A stretch of DNA of 64,000 bases, taken from contig NZ_CP106793.1 in assembly GCF_025642135.1 (NCBI RefSeq), positions 1,657,001-1,721,000 of the forward strand. The letters run 5' to 3'. A model generated the notes under the pieces. The model saw only the letters and a program-made list of their open reading frames with translations, did no database searches and was not told the origin of the DNA. Position numbers and translations under genes: made by a program. Shown here piece by piece: positions 17,749 through 26,307 of the stretch (the first letter of the stretch is position 1; the number at the start of each line of letters is the position of its first letter). Source of the stretch: Streptomyces cynarae (GTDB taxonomy: Bacteria > Actinomycetota > Actinomycetes > Streptomycetales > Streptomycetaceae).

Positions 17749-18816
17749 CTAGGCGGCGCGGAAGTCCACGATGGTCTTGAGATCCGTGGTGCTGCGGTAG
17801 TTCTTGAAGATCTCGACCAGGCCGTCGAAGTCGTCGAAACTGTGCACGGTGGACAGCAGGCGCTTGCCGTCCACGATGCCCGACACCAGCATCTGCATGG
17901 CCGCCTGTATCACGTTCGCGGAGTGGTGCATGGGGAACACCGTGACGTCGAACGGTGAGGCGGAGATGTTGATGCCCTTGGCGAGCATCAGCCACGTGTC
18001 GAACTTCTGCATCTCCTGGGACGCCCCGTACAGCACGTAGCGGCCCTTGGGCTTCAGCCGGCGCATGGCCACCCGCCGGGGGTCCTTCTCCTCGTCGTCG
18101 ACCTTGACGGTGGGAAGTGCGTCGAAGACGTAGTCGAAGGTGTTCTCCGCGACCTCCGCGATAAGTTCCTCGGGCAGGTACGCACGCTCGGAGAAGTGTT
18201 CCTCGGCGTGCCGGTTGCGGACGGGGTTCGCGTCCACGGACACCACCTGGTTCGGCGCGAGCAGGCGCTTGATGACGCTGCCGGCGATGATGCCGATCGG
18301 GCCGGTGCCCATGATCAGGACCTTGTCGCCGATCTTCGGCGGGTTCGCCAGGATCGAGCGGAGCGCGCCGGTGGTGGGCTCGATGAACGATGCCTGCAGG
18401 TCGTCCAGGGCGTCGGGTACCTTGACCGCGGCGGCCCGCAGATCGTCGTTGAAGTTCCGGTCGGCCCAGAAGACGTCCTCCTTGATCTCTCCTGAAAAGA
18501 TCGGACGCAGGGTGCGGTACTCGGCGAAACCTCCGAAGTCGGTCTGCCCCCAGTACACGATGCGGTCGCCGATCTCGATGTCGGGACGGGTGAACTCCGG
18601 CCCCTTCTCGACGACTTCTCCGAGGTATTCGTGTCCCAGGATGATCGGGTACTAAGAGGGGAAGAGGTGACCCTCGTAGAAGGAGATGTCCGTCGAGCAG
18701 ATCGACACGCAGCGGGTGCGCAGCAACAGGCCGTCGGCGGGCGCCGTGGGGCGCGGCACCTCCGCGAGGACGGTCTGACGCGGGGCTACGAGCTGAAGGG
18801 CCTTCATGGTGGGCAT
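17749..18816 (-). pseudogene. zinc-type (MDR) alcohol/sugar dehydrogenase with in-frame amber codon
   Basis: ATG at 18816 follows AAGGA. Translation gives 54 residues, including the zinc-ligand stretch CVSICSTDISFYEGH, then TAG (18654-18652), then continues in the same frame with YPIILGHEYLGEVVEKG and the NAD domain (VLIMGTGPIGIIAGSVI) to a stop at 17749. Without the amber it would be 355 residues, a normal MDR length. A lysine AAG there would need only one base change. The structural-zinc cysteine cluster is absent. It resembles cyclitol/polyol dehydrogenases of the kind found in aminoglycoside pathways, but only broadly. Mutation or sequence error are both possible. Confidence 0.85.
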
Positions 18817-18869
18817 GGTTGTCCTTCCGGGCAGGTCGCGGTTGCGGAAGATGGGCCGGGCGGGCGGAG

Positions 18870-20081
18870 TCAGCGGCGCATGCTCAGACCGCCGCCGAGG
18901 AGGTACTGGCCGACCATCTCGATGTTGGTCGGCGAGAGCGTGATGTGTTTCGCGGCCGAGTGCGCGTCACGGAAGTAGCGTTCGAGCATGCTGCTCGCGT
19001 ACAGCGAGGAGGTGCCCGCCACGGTGAACAGGCTGGAGATCGCCTCGCAGCAGTGCTCGGCCACGGTCGCCGCGGCCAGCCGGACGGTGGCGCTCAGCGG
19101 CTCCGCACCCACCTCGCCGAACTGTTCGGCATGCCAGGCGGCGTCCGCCAGCAGCAGTCGGGAGGCCCTCACCTGCGCCTCGGCGCGGGCGAACCGGTCC
19201 TGCACCGTGTGACTCGCGGCGAGGGTGCTCGTTCCGGCCATCGGCTTCTTGACGGTGGCGAGCCGCTGGAACTCCCGCAGCGCCGCGCGCGCCGTCCCGA
19301 GGACGGTCGACGACGATCCGAACAGGCCGAAGTCGTAGTAACTGATCCCGTAGCCGCGGGACGGGCGGTCGGGCGGAGCGGAGAACATGTCCCGCTGGGA
19401 CACGGTGTACTCCTCTCCCACGAAGACGCCGTCGATCTCGTAGTCCTCGCTGCCCGTGCCGCGCAGGCCCAGGGTGTGCCAGTTGTCCAGCATGCGTACG
19501 GCGGTCCTGGGGACGAAGAGCATCCGGATGTCCGGGCCGTGCTCCGTCGTCCGCGGGGTGCCGTCGACGGTGACCCGGGCCGCGCACACCAGCCAGGCGG
19601 CGTGTGCCGAGCCACTCGCGAAACCCCAGCGGCCGGAGAGGCGGTAGCCGCCGTCGACCGCCTCTGCCTGACCGGTGGGGTTGACCGAGCCGACCACCAG
19701 CGCGTCCTGGTCGCGGAACAGTTCACGTGCCGCCTGTTCCGGCAGGTAGTCCGACAGCCGGCCGATCGCGGCCTGCACCGCCATCTGCCACGCGACCGCC
19801 GGGTCGTGGCGTGCCAGGGCCTGGAGGACCTCGGATCCGGTCTCCAGCGGCACCTGGGAGCCGCCGAGGTCACGGGCGACCAGCATCCGGTGGAACCCGC
19901 CGTCCTGCAGGGCCTCGAAGACCGCCACGGGAGAGGACCTGCGCCGTTCGCCCTCCTCCCGCCACTTCTCGACAACCGGGGCGATCCTGTCGACGCGGGC
20001 GAGCCACTCCGCGGTCCGATCCGATACGGGTTTCCTGTCCAGCAGCGCGAGGATTCCCCCGCGGCCTTGGTTCGGTTCCAT
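18870..20081 (-). CDS. acyl-CoA-dehydrogenase-fold FMNH2-dependent monooxygenase
   Basis: 403 residues with an acyl-CoA-dehydrogenase fold: helical N-terminus, beta domain with GYRLSGRWGFASGSAHAAW (about 148-166) and GLRGTGSEDYEIDGVFV, and a C-terminal helix bundle with RDAHSAAKHITLSP. These are marks of two-component (group D) monooxygenases such as HsaA, DszC and sugar nitrososynthases, and not of true acyl-CoA dehydrogenases, which have a catalytic Glu. It would need reduced flavin from a partner such as the reductase at 14465-14977. ATG at 20081 has AGGAGGT upstream. A true substrate cannot be assigned. Confidence 0.82.
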   Translation of the reverse strand: MEPNQGRGGILALLDRKPVSDRTAEWLARVDRIAPVVEKWREEGERRRSSPVAVFEALQDGGFHRMLVARDLGGSQVPLETGSEVLQALARHDPAVAWQMAVQAAIGRLSDYLPEQAARELFRDQDALVVGSVNPTGQAEAVDGGYRLSGRWGFASGSAHAAWLVCAARVTVDGTPRTTEHGPDIRMLFVPRTAVRMLDNWHTLGLRGTGSEDYEIDGVFVGEEYTVSQRDMFSAPPDRPSRGYGISYYDFGLFGSSSTVLGTARAALREFQRLATVKKPMAGTSTLAASHTVQDRFARAEAQVRASRLLLADAAWHAEQFGEVGAEPLSATVRLAAATVAEHCCEAISSLFTVAGTSSLYASSMLERYFRDAHSAAKHITLSPTNIEMVGQYLLGGGLSMRR

Positions 20082-20193
20082 ACCCACCTCCTGAGGTCGC
20101 TCGGAGCATAGGCAGGGCGAACGGGCGTTCAATACCGGAAAAGCCGCTGGTGACAACACCTGTTGAGCGGTGCGGAAGAGCAGGGAACGCCAG

Positions 20194-20221
20194 AAGGCCG
20201 GCGCCATCGGGCGCCGGCCTT
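20194..20221 (-). terminator. perfect hairpin after the ParB/StrR-type gene
   Basis: AAGGCCGGCGCC (20194-20205) and GGCGCCGGCCTT (20210-20221) form a 12-bp stem with the 4-nt loop ATCG. It begins 20 nt after the regulator stop and separates that gene from the monooxygenase operon. Confidence 0.85.
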
Positions 20222-20240
20222 CCTGGTGCGACGACGTGGG

Positions 20241-21215
20241 TCAGCTCGCCTGGTCCAGAACGTTGACGAACGCCCGCCACACGTCGATGTGCTGATGCAC
20301 CGCCGCGATCAGCACCGCCCGGCTGTACCGAGGTACGGCCGCCAGCAGCAGGTCTCTCTCGGCTCCCACGAGAGCGCGGTTGTCCAGCAGGCGCAGCAAC
20401 CGCTTACCGGTGTCCGAGAACCGTAACGAAGGATCACGGGCGAGGACGGCGAGGGGATCATTGTGCGCGACACGGTGCCGCATCGGCACGGCGAGGTCTT
20501 CACCGGCCTCGACCGCGGCCAGCGGCACCGGCTCGGCCAGGGCGCCGGTGTCCTTCCGCAGGACCGGGTCCTCACCTCGCTGCATCCTCGCCCGGACGTC
20601 ACGGGCGGTGCCCAGGGAGACACCGGCGGCGGAGGCGATCCGGCGCAGCGACGCGTCGGGGTTCTCGCGCAGGTAGGCAGCCGCGCGTCTCCGGCCGGCG
20701 GCCGCGTCCACGGGGCGGGCACGGCCGTCCCGGCCCACCCTGATGTGCGACTGAGGTCCGTCCCCGGATGAACGCCGCCGAATCGCCGCGACCGTCTTGG
20801 TGGACAGACCGGCGGCCTGGGCGATCGCCCGGTCCGACCACTGCGGGTAGGCCGCCAGGATCCTGTGGGCGGCGGCCGATCGCTCCTGTTGGCTCAGCCG
20901 CCGGCCGCGGTGCAGATTGGCCTGGACTGCCTGGACGAATGCCTCCTCGTCGTCCCCGTCGAAGTAGTGGACATCGATCTCGCGGCGACCGGCCAGCATC
21001 GCCGCCGTGAGCCGGTGCATTCCGTCGATCACGCGCATCGTGCGGCGGCACACCAGGATCGGCGGCAGTTCCCGTGTCGCCATCAGCGATCTGGCGTAGT
21101 CCAGATCCACATCTCCGGCCCGGGGGGAGTCGCCGGGCACCAGTGCGTCGACCGCCACCCTTTCCGTGCGGGGCGGTGCGGAATCCGTCTGCGGGCGAGG
21201 TGCCGGCCCGGTCAT
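20241..21215 (-). CDS. ParB-like, StrR-type pathway regulator
   Basis: 324 residues. The N-terminal part matches the ParB/sulfiredoxin-like domain (ELPPILVCRRTMRVIDGMHRL split around residues 45-65; YFDGDDEEAFVQAVQANLHRG), followed by an HTH (SDRAIAQAAGLSTKTVAAIRR, about 125-145) and a second HTH-like element (LRRIASAAGVSLGTARDVRAR). This layout is that of StrR, NovG and related activators of antibiotic clusters. ATG at 21215 overlaps the stop of an upstream frame (ATGA); the start is otherwise weakly marked. Divergent to a LuxR-type regulator. It probably controls the adjacent enzyme group, which is inference from family and position. Confidence 0.82.
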   Translation of the reverse strand: MTGPAPRPQTDSAPPRTERVAVDALVPGDSPRAGDVDLDYARSLMATRELPPILVCRRTMRVIDGMHRLTAAMLAGRREIDVHYFDGDDEEAFVQAVQANLHRGRRLSQQERSAAAHRILAAYPQWSDRAIAQAAGLSTKTVAAIRRRSSGDGPQSHIRVGRDGRARPVDAAAGRRRAAAYLRENPDASLRRIASAAGVSLGTARDVRARMQRGEDPVLRKDTGALAEPVPLAAVEAGEDLAVPMRHRVAHNDPLAVLARDPSLRFSDTGKRLLRLLDNRALVGAERDLLLAAVPRYSRAVLIAAVHQHIDVWRAFVNVLDQAS

Positions 21216-21514
21216 GGTCGCCTGCCCGCTCGGCCGGACGGGTGCCCCGGCACCATGACACGCGCCCCGGACCGGGCGGTCGGCGTGGTGAGCGCCGCCG
21301 GGGTTCCGGGAAGCGGACGAGCCGCGACGAGGCGTGCCATGGGCCAAGCGAGGGTGCCGTCGGCGTGAGGTTCGGCCTCTTCGGGAGCGTGAGCGAGAGC
21401 CCGCGGGCCGTCCGCACCCCGCGGTGCGATTCCTGCGGCGCGGATCTCACCCTGGCCGGGCGGGAGCGTCTCGTCCGGTTTCCGGGCAGGACGAGGCGGT
21501 GGTGTGTCGGTCAT
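21212..21514 (-). CDS. uncertain Pro/Ala-rich ORF upstream of the StrR-type gene
   Basis: 100 residues from ATG 21514 (CGGAG about 9 nt upstream); its TGA overlaps the regulator start as ATGA, the usual sign of coupling. Against it, third-position G/C is only about 73 %, no family is recognised, and the plus strand carries a competing frame ending at 21532 with a zinc-ribbon-like pattern (CDSCG then WCVGHDQC) and better codon use. Only one of the two is likely to be real. Confidence 0.3.
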   Translation of the reverse strand: MTDTPPPRPARKPDETLPPGQGEIRAAGIAPRGADGPRALAHAPEEAEPHADGTLAWPMARLVAARPLPGTPAALTTPTARSGARVMVPGHPSGRAGRRP

Positions 21515-21612
21515 GACCAGTGTCTCCGTTGACATCCACAGCGTGGAAAGACAGGTACGGAACAGCCGGGAGCGTCAGTGGTCCGTGGCTGCGTCGATCT
21601 TCGGACCGGCTA

Positions 21613-21665
21613 CCGGTCGACGACGACCGGGCGTCCGCCGTCAAATGAGTCGTCGACGACCGGGT
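21613..21665. repeat. palindromic repeats between divergent regulators
   Basis: CCGGTCG-ACGA-CGACCGG (21613-21630) is an inverted repeat; GTCGTCGACGAC (21649-21660) is a perfect 12-bp palindrome, and both share CGACGACCGGG. They lie in the 21216-22196 gap between the StrR-type and LuxR-type genes. That gap holds two more small opposed frames (plus 21751-21906, one hydrophobic segment; minus about 21762-21864), neither convincing, and no other gene. Confidence 0.5.
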
Positions 21666-22196
21666 GAGATCGGATCCCGGGGCCGGCGACCGAGCGCCGG
21701 TCACGGGTGTCGGGCCGGCTCAGCCGGTGCCTGACAGGCGTGCGCTCGACATGGTGAGGCGTCACTTGGGAAAACGGCGTTGGCATCCGACGACGGTGCC
21801 GTTCGGCCGGTGCGCCGACTTCTTCGGTTCGCTTTCGGCCATGGTCATGGTCGTGCTGCTGTACATGCTCGGACTTCCCCCGCCGTGTGACCCACGTACT
21901 TCCTGAGCAGTGGCGAGTTCACAGGGTGCCGGACCGGATTGCCAGGGGCGGTTGTGGCCGATTGGACACAAAGGGCCAACATCCTCACCGGTCAGCGCCC
22001 GACAGCCGAGCCCCGAAGGCGGCCGCTGAGCGCGGTCATCCGGGCGCGACGCCCGGCGCGTTCCCAGCCGTGACGCGCTGACCTGCGCCCACTCTCCGGG
22101 CACGGTGCTCGTGCGGACCCTTCGGCCGATTTATGAAGAGCTCCAACCTTCGTTTGGAATAGTGGGCGGTTCGGCAGGAAAACGGGGAGGAAAATT

Positions 22197-23273
22197 GTGG
22201 ACAGCAGGCCACTGAGAGACGCCGGACTCATTGACATATCCGTCGTTCTCTCCAGTAGGGCGACGGAGCTTCTGGCTCGCACCGCGGACATGCTTTCGGC
22301 ACTGACGACACCGGAGATCGCGGAGAGCTATCGGATCCTGGCTGAAACGGATGGCCCCATTCCGTTGAAAGAGGCCGACAAACGACTGGGGGCCGACGGG
22401 AGCGTCGCCCGGCTCCTGGCTCTGGGGCTGGCGCACGTGCTGCCCCACGATCCGCCGGTCCTGGCGGCCACCGCGCCGGTGCCGGCCGTGGAAGCCGCCC
22501 TGGCCCAGAAGCAGCACGAGCTCAACGCGCAGTACGACGTCATGGTCCGCGCCCGGCGGGAAGCCGTGCAGATACGTCAACTGGCGGATCAACAGGGACA
22601 GGAAGCCTCTTCGCACCGCCTCGCGCGCGTTCTCACGGACTCCGACGACATCGCCGCTCTGTCCAACACGATCGGTACGGCGGCGAAAGAAGAGCATCTG
22701 ACGCTGGAGACCTTCCGCTACGACCTACCCCTCACGGAGAGTTCGGCGCAGCCTCCGACGGCCGCGTCGATCGCCCGCGGGGTGCGGCATCGGAGCATCT
22801 ACGAAACCACGTTCCTGAGCGACCCCGTGGGCGCCGTGATCATCGAAAGCTGTGCCGCCGCCGGCGAGGAGATACGCGTCCTGCCGCAGCTTCCGATGAA
22901 GATGAAGATCACTGACTCCTCTCAGGCTCTCGTGGCACTGACGCCGACCGGTTCCAGCGCGGCCCTTCACCTGACGTCGCCCGTCGCTGTGGACGCGTTG
23001 CGCCACTACTTCGAGTTGCTGTGGCGCGACGCTCGCCCGCTGGGCCTTCGTCCGTCGCCCACCACGGGGGAAAGGGAACGTCAGCGCCATGAGATCGCGG
23101 CGCTGATGCGGCAGGGCCTCAAGGACGAGGCGGTTGCCCGGCGCCTGGGTCTGACCCCGCGCACCGTGCGCCGTCGCATCAGCGAGTTCATGCAGGAGCT
23201 CTCCGCCGAGACCCGTTTCGCCGCGGGCGCCGAGGCTCAGCGCCGTGGCTGGTTCGAGGACCCGGACGACTAG
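22197..23273 (+). CDS. LuxR-type HTH regulator with TrmB-like N-terminus
   Basis: 358 residues. The first about 80 look like a winged HTH of the TrmB type (LTTPEIAESYRILAETDGPI); the middle is a PLD-like/sensor region of unknown ligand; the C-terminal about 65 residues hold a LuxR/GerE HTH (IAALMRQGLKDEAVARRLG, then TPRTVRRRISEFMQEL). GTG at 22197 has GGAGGAAAATT upstream. Proteins with this layout are frequent next to streptomycete biosynthetic genes. It reads away from the StrR-type gene across a palindrome-rich gap, suggesting cross- or self-control. Confidence 0.82.
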   Translation: MDSRPLRDAGLIDISVVLSSRATELLARTADMLSALTTPEIAESYRILAETDGPIPLKEADKRLGADGSVARLLALGLAHVLPHDPPVLAATAPVPAVEAALAQKQHELNAQYDVMVRARREAVQIRQLADQQGQEASSHRLARVLTDSDDIAALSNTIGTAAKEEHLTLETFRYDLPLTESSAQPPTAASIARGVRHRSIYETTFLSDPVGAVIIESCAAAGEEIRVLPQLPMKMKITDSSQALVALTPTGSSAALHLTSPVAVDALRHYFELLWRDARPLGLRPSPTTGERERQRHEIAALMRQGLKDEAVARRLGLTPRTVRRRISEFMQELSAETRFAAGAEAQRRGWFEDPDD

Positions 23274-23298
23274 TTGTCGACGAGCTCCTCAGAGCTCC

Positions 23299-23784
23299 TC
23301 AGTCCGCCGAGCGCAACAGTTCACGGCCCGCGGCCCTGAACCGCTCGCTCCACGACGTCGGCCGCAGGGTCGCCGCGTCCAGCCGGACCAGGACCCGGGT
23401 GCCGTGCGCGTACGTCACCGCCCCGTCCGCCGAGCACAACCGGAACCCGTACGTGAGCCCGGTGTTCCCGAGCCGCTCCAGCCACAGGTGCACGGCGTAC
23501 GCGCCCGGCTTGGTGACCGGGGCCTCGTAGCTGATCCGCAGCTCCTTGACGGCGTTGCAGAAGTCGCCCGCCGCCTCCCAGTCGCCCTCGAAGCGGAAGC
23601 CGCGCTCCTGCCACAGGGTGGACCAGGCACGCTCGACCATGACCGGGTAGCGGGCGTTGTGCAGCAGTCCGAGCGCGTCCAGGTCGTCGAAGTGGACGGT
23701 GACGGGGATCAGCCGGCCGTACGACACGACAGGCCCTGGCAGGGTCTCGGCGGTCACGGACGCGGGATCGGCTTCGACGGTCAC
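23299..23784 (-). CDS. hotdog-fold acyl-CoA thioesterase
   Basis: 161 residues with the 4-hydroxybenzoyl-CoA-thioesterase-type pattern VHFDDLDALGLLHNARYPVMVERAW (about 28-52, shown by the Asp and the HN pair). A later beta sheet contains YEAPVTKPGAYAVHLWLERLG. Hydrolyses acyl-CoA or a related thioester; the acyl group is not predictable. Converges with the LuxR-type gene (25-bp gap) and probably marks the right edge of the accessory region. Confidence 0.85.
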   Translation of the reverse strand: MTVEADPASVTAETLPGPVVSYGRLIPVTVHFDDLDALGLLHNARYPVMVERAWSTLWQERGFRFEGDWEAAGDFCNAVKELRISYEAPVTKPGAYAVHLWLERLGNTGLTYGFRLCSADGAVTYAHGTRVLVRLDAATLRPTSWSERFRAAGRELLRSAD

Positions 23785-23883
23785 GGGCGGGGCTCCTCGA
23801 TCTGACCCGGTGAGGCGCTCGCGACGCTGCGGCGCTCGATCCCAGCCATGGTAAGCGCTCGCTCAGGAACTCCCGCCCACGGG

Positions 23884-24003
23884 TCAGCCGACGATCGAGT
23901 CCAGCTGCTCGGCGGCCGGCCTCGGCGCCCACAGGTCACCGCCGGGCGGTGCCTCCAGCAGGTGCACCGCCTTCTGGGCCTGCGCATGCCGCGGATCATC
24001 CAT
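23884..24003 (-). CDS. uncertain 39-residue ORF
   Basis: ATG at 24003; begins MDDPRHAQAQKAVHLLEAP and ends EQLDSIVG. Codon use is typical of the genome (mostly G/C third positions), but there is no clear ribosome site and no recognised family. Apart from this and the region before the permease, the 23785-24108 gap shows nothing. Confidence 0.3.
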   Translation of the reverse strand: MDDPRHAQAQKAVHLLEAPPGGDLWAPRPAAEQLDSIVG

Positions 24004-24108
24004 GTGAACGCAGTTCGTGAGTGGAACCGTGTGAGAACGCAGTGCCCGCTGGTGCCGGTGACAATGGTTCGGACAGTTCTTCATGTACAGAGAAAGAGAA
24101 GCCACACC

Positions 24109-25512
24109 ATGGACCTCGGCGTGCGCTGGAAGCTGCACGGTGACGGGCGCACGCCCGCGCCCGGAGCGGTCGTCCGTCCCGACGAACGCCTCTCCTGGCC
24201 CCGCACGGTCGGGCTCGGCGCCCAGCACGTCGTGGCCATGTTCGGTGCGTCCTTCGTGGCGCCGGTGCTCATGGGCCTGGACCCCAACCTGGCGATCATG
24301 ATGTCCGGCGTCGCCACCGCGATCTTCCTGCTGGCGACGCGCGGCCGGATACCGAGCTACCTCGGCTGTTCACTGTCCTTCGTGGGTGTCGCCGCGGTGA
24401 TCCGGGCGCAGGGCGGCACCAGCGCCACCGTGACCGGCGCGGTGTTCGTCGTCGGCATCGTGCTGTTCCTCATCGGCCTCGCGGTCCAGCGGTTCGGGGC
24501 GCGGATCATCCATGCGGCGATGCCGCCGATCGTGACCGGCGCGGTCGTGATGCTGATCGGCTTCAACCTGGCGCCGGTGACCGCGTCGACGTACTGGCCG
24601 CAGGACCAGTGGACCGCGCTGCTGGTGATGCTGTTCACCGGGCTGGCCGTGGTGTGCCTGCGCGGCTTCTGGTCCCGGATCGCGATCTTCCTCGGGCTGG
24701 TGTTCGGGTACGGGATCTCCTGGTTGTTCGACCGCGTCTTCGGGAAGATCCACTCGGTGGACGCGAGCGGAAAGCTCACCGATCACTGGCGCCTGGACCT
24801 GTCCGGCGTGGGCAAGGCGGACTGGATCGGCCTGCCCCATTTCCACGGACCGTCCTTCCAGTGGTCCGCGATCCTGGTGGCGCTGCCCGTGGTGATCGCT
24901 CTGGTCGCGGAGAACGCGGGGCACGTCAAGGCGGTCGGCGAGATGACGGGCGATCCGCTGGACGACAGGCTGGGCACGGCGATCTCCGCCGACGGCGTCG
25001 CCTCCATGCTCTCCACCGCGGTCGGCGGCCCGCCCAACACGACGTACTCCGAGAACATCGGTGTGATGGCCGCCACCCGCGTCTACTCGACCGCCGCCTA
25101 CTGGGCCGCGGCCGGCTTCGCCCTCCTGTTCGGGATCTGCCCCAAGTTCGGCGCGGTCGTGGCCGCCATCCCCGGCGGAGTGCTCGGCGGCATCACCGTC
25201 ATCCTGTACGGCATGATCGGTCTGCTCGGCGCGCAGATCTGGCTCCATGCCAAGGTGGACCTGCGCAACCCGCTGAACCTGGTGCCGGCCGCGGCGGGCA
25301 TCATCATCGGGGTCGGCAACGTCACCATGAAGTTCACCGACCACTTCTCGCTGAGCGGCATCGCACTGGGCACGCTGGTCGTCATCACCGGCTACCACGC
25401 GCTGCGGGCGTTCGCCCCCGCCCACCTCAAGGCCCAGGAGCCGCTCCTGGACTCGGGCACCTCCGCCTACGACGAGGAAGCCGACGCGAAGGCTCACCGC
25501 GCCAAGCCGTAG
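24109..25512 (+). CDS. uracil/xanthine permease (NCS2 family)
   Basis: 467 residues, about 12-14 membrane segments. Motifs of the nucleobase:cation symporter-2 family are LGAQHVVAMFGASFVAPVLM near 36-55, VALVAENAGHVKAVG (about 264-278, with the substrate Glu) and GGPPNTTYSENIGVMA (about 306-321), the UraA-type signature. Predicted to import uracil or a related base with protons. ATG at 24109 was chosen because the protein then starts as other family members do; the ribosome site AGAGAAG is weak. No pyrimidine genes are adjacent, though the pyr block lies at the right end of the window. Confidence 0.88.
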   Translation: MDLGVRWKLHGDGRTPAPGAVVRPDERLSWPRTVGLGAQHVVAMFGASFVAPVLMGLDPNLAIMMSGVATAIFLLATRGRIPSYLGCSLSFVGVAAVIRAQGGTSATVTGAVFVVGIVLFLIGLAVQRFGARIIHAAMPPIVTGAVVMLIGFNLAPVTASTYWPQDQWTALLVMLFTGLAVVCLRGFWSRIAIFLGLVFGYGISWLFDRVFGKIHSVDASGKLTDHWRLDLSGVGKADWIGLPHFHGPSFQWSAILVALPVVIALVAENAGHVKAVGEMTGDPLDDRLGTAISADGVASMLSTAVGGPPNTTYSENIGVMAATRVYSTAAYWAAAGFALLFGICPKFGAVVAAIPGGVLGGITVILYGMIGLLGAQIWLHAKVDLRNPLNLVPAAAGIIIGVGNVTMKFTDHFSLSGIALGTLVVITGYHALRAFAPAHLKAQEPLLDSGTSAYDEEADAKAHRAKP

Positions 25513-26307
25513 GCGTACGACGCCGAGAACGTCCCGGGCGTTCCCTTGCAGCCGTCCGACGCGCCTGGCAGCTCACCCACAGATGGGCGTCGATCCGGGC
25601 CTGTCCCGTACGCGGCGTCGGGGTCTGCCCGACCCCGCGGCCGGCCGGGTCCCACTACTGACCGCCGGCCGGGCGGGACGCGGCCCTCGGCAGCCGCGGC
25701 CGAGGTGACGGCCCGCACGCGCGCGGTGATCGTCGACGCTGTGGGGTCGGCGAACCGGACGGCGGCGGGGCGGTCGGCGATGCATGACTCGATGACGGCC
25801 CGCCGGTGGTCGTCCGGGTGGGTGGCGATCCGGTCCAGCACCTGCGAGTCGGGGTGACGGTGGAGCCGCACGGGCGCGACCTCTGTCCTCGGCCTGCGGG
25901 CGGAGGGGGAGGGAGTGGGGCGGGGAGCGGCGGACGAGACCCGGGTGGGGCGCGGCGTCGACGACGTCCCGGGCGTTTCGGGCCGACGTCGACGACGGAA
26001 CGGGTGGCGGCTGCACGACGGCCCGGCGGGTCAGGGCGAGCCGGGCCGGGCCCGGTCGGTCCCGCGGCCGTCGCCGAACGCGGACATCATCCCCGCCGCG
26101 GTGCACCACCGACGCCACCGCCACCATGGCGGCGCGTCGCGAGGCGGACCTGCGCGCGGCCCGCCGCTCGGCCGGCCGCCGGATGCGCAAGCCGGACACC
26201 TGCCGCTCCCCCTGTCCCCCTCATGGCCCATCGGTGCCATCCCCCGTTCCGGGGAAGCCCGCGGGCCGGTGGTGCCCCGGTACCCCCAGGGCTGGAACTC
26301 TTCCCTC
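25513..26307. other. 795-bp stretch with no convincing gene
   Basis: Several open frames cross it on both strands (for example minus 25494-25871 and plus 25806 onward) but all are arginine/proline-rich, lack clear ribosome sites and match no family I recognise. A decayed gene cannot be excluded. Confidence 0.5.

Noticed and set aside
15216..17780. 854-codon plus-strand frame
   Set aside because: Antisense to galU and otsA, which carry all family motifs.
18652..18654. TAG as a pyrrolysine codon
   Set aside because: No pyl genes in the window, the system is not known in streptomycetes, and a single-base change from a lysine codon explains it.
23281..23298. AGCTCCTC direct repeat after the LuxR-type gene
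   Set aside because: Too short and not self-complementary enough to call a terminator or functional repeat.
25494..26199. overlapping minus-strand frames as a real gene
   Set aside because: Arg/Pro-rich translations, no ribosome site and no family features.
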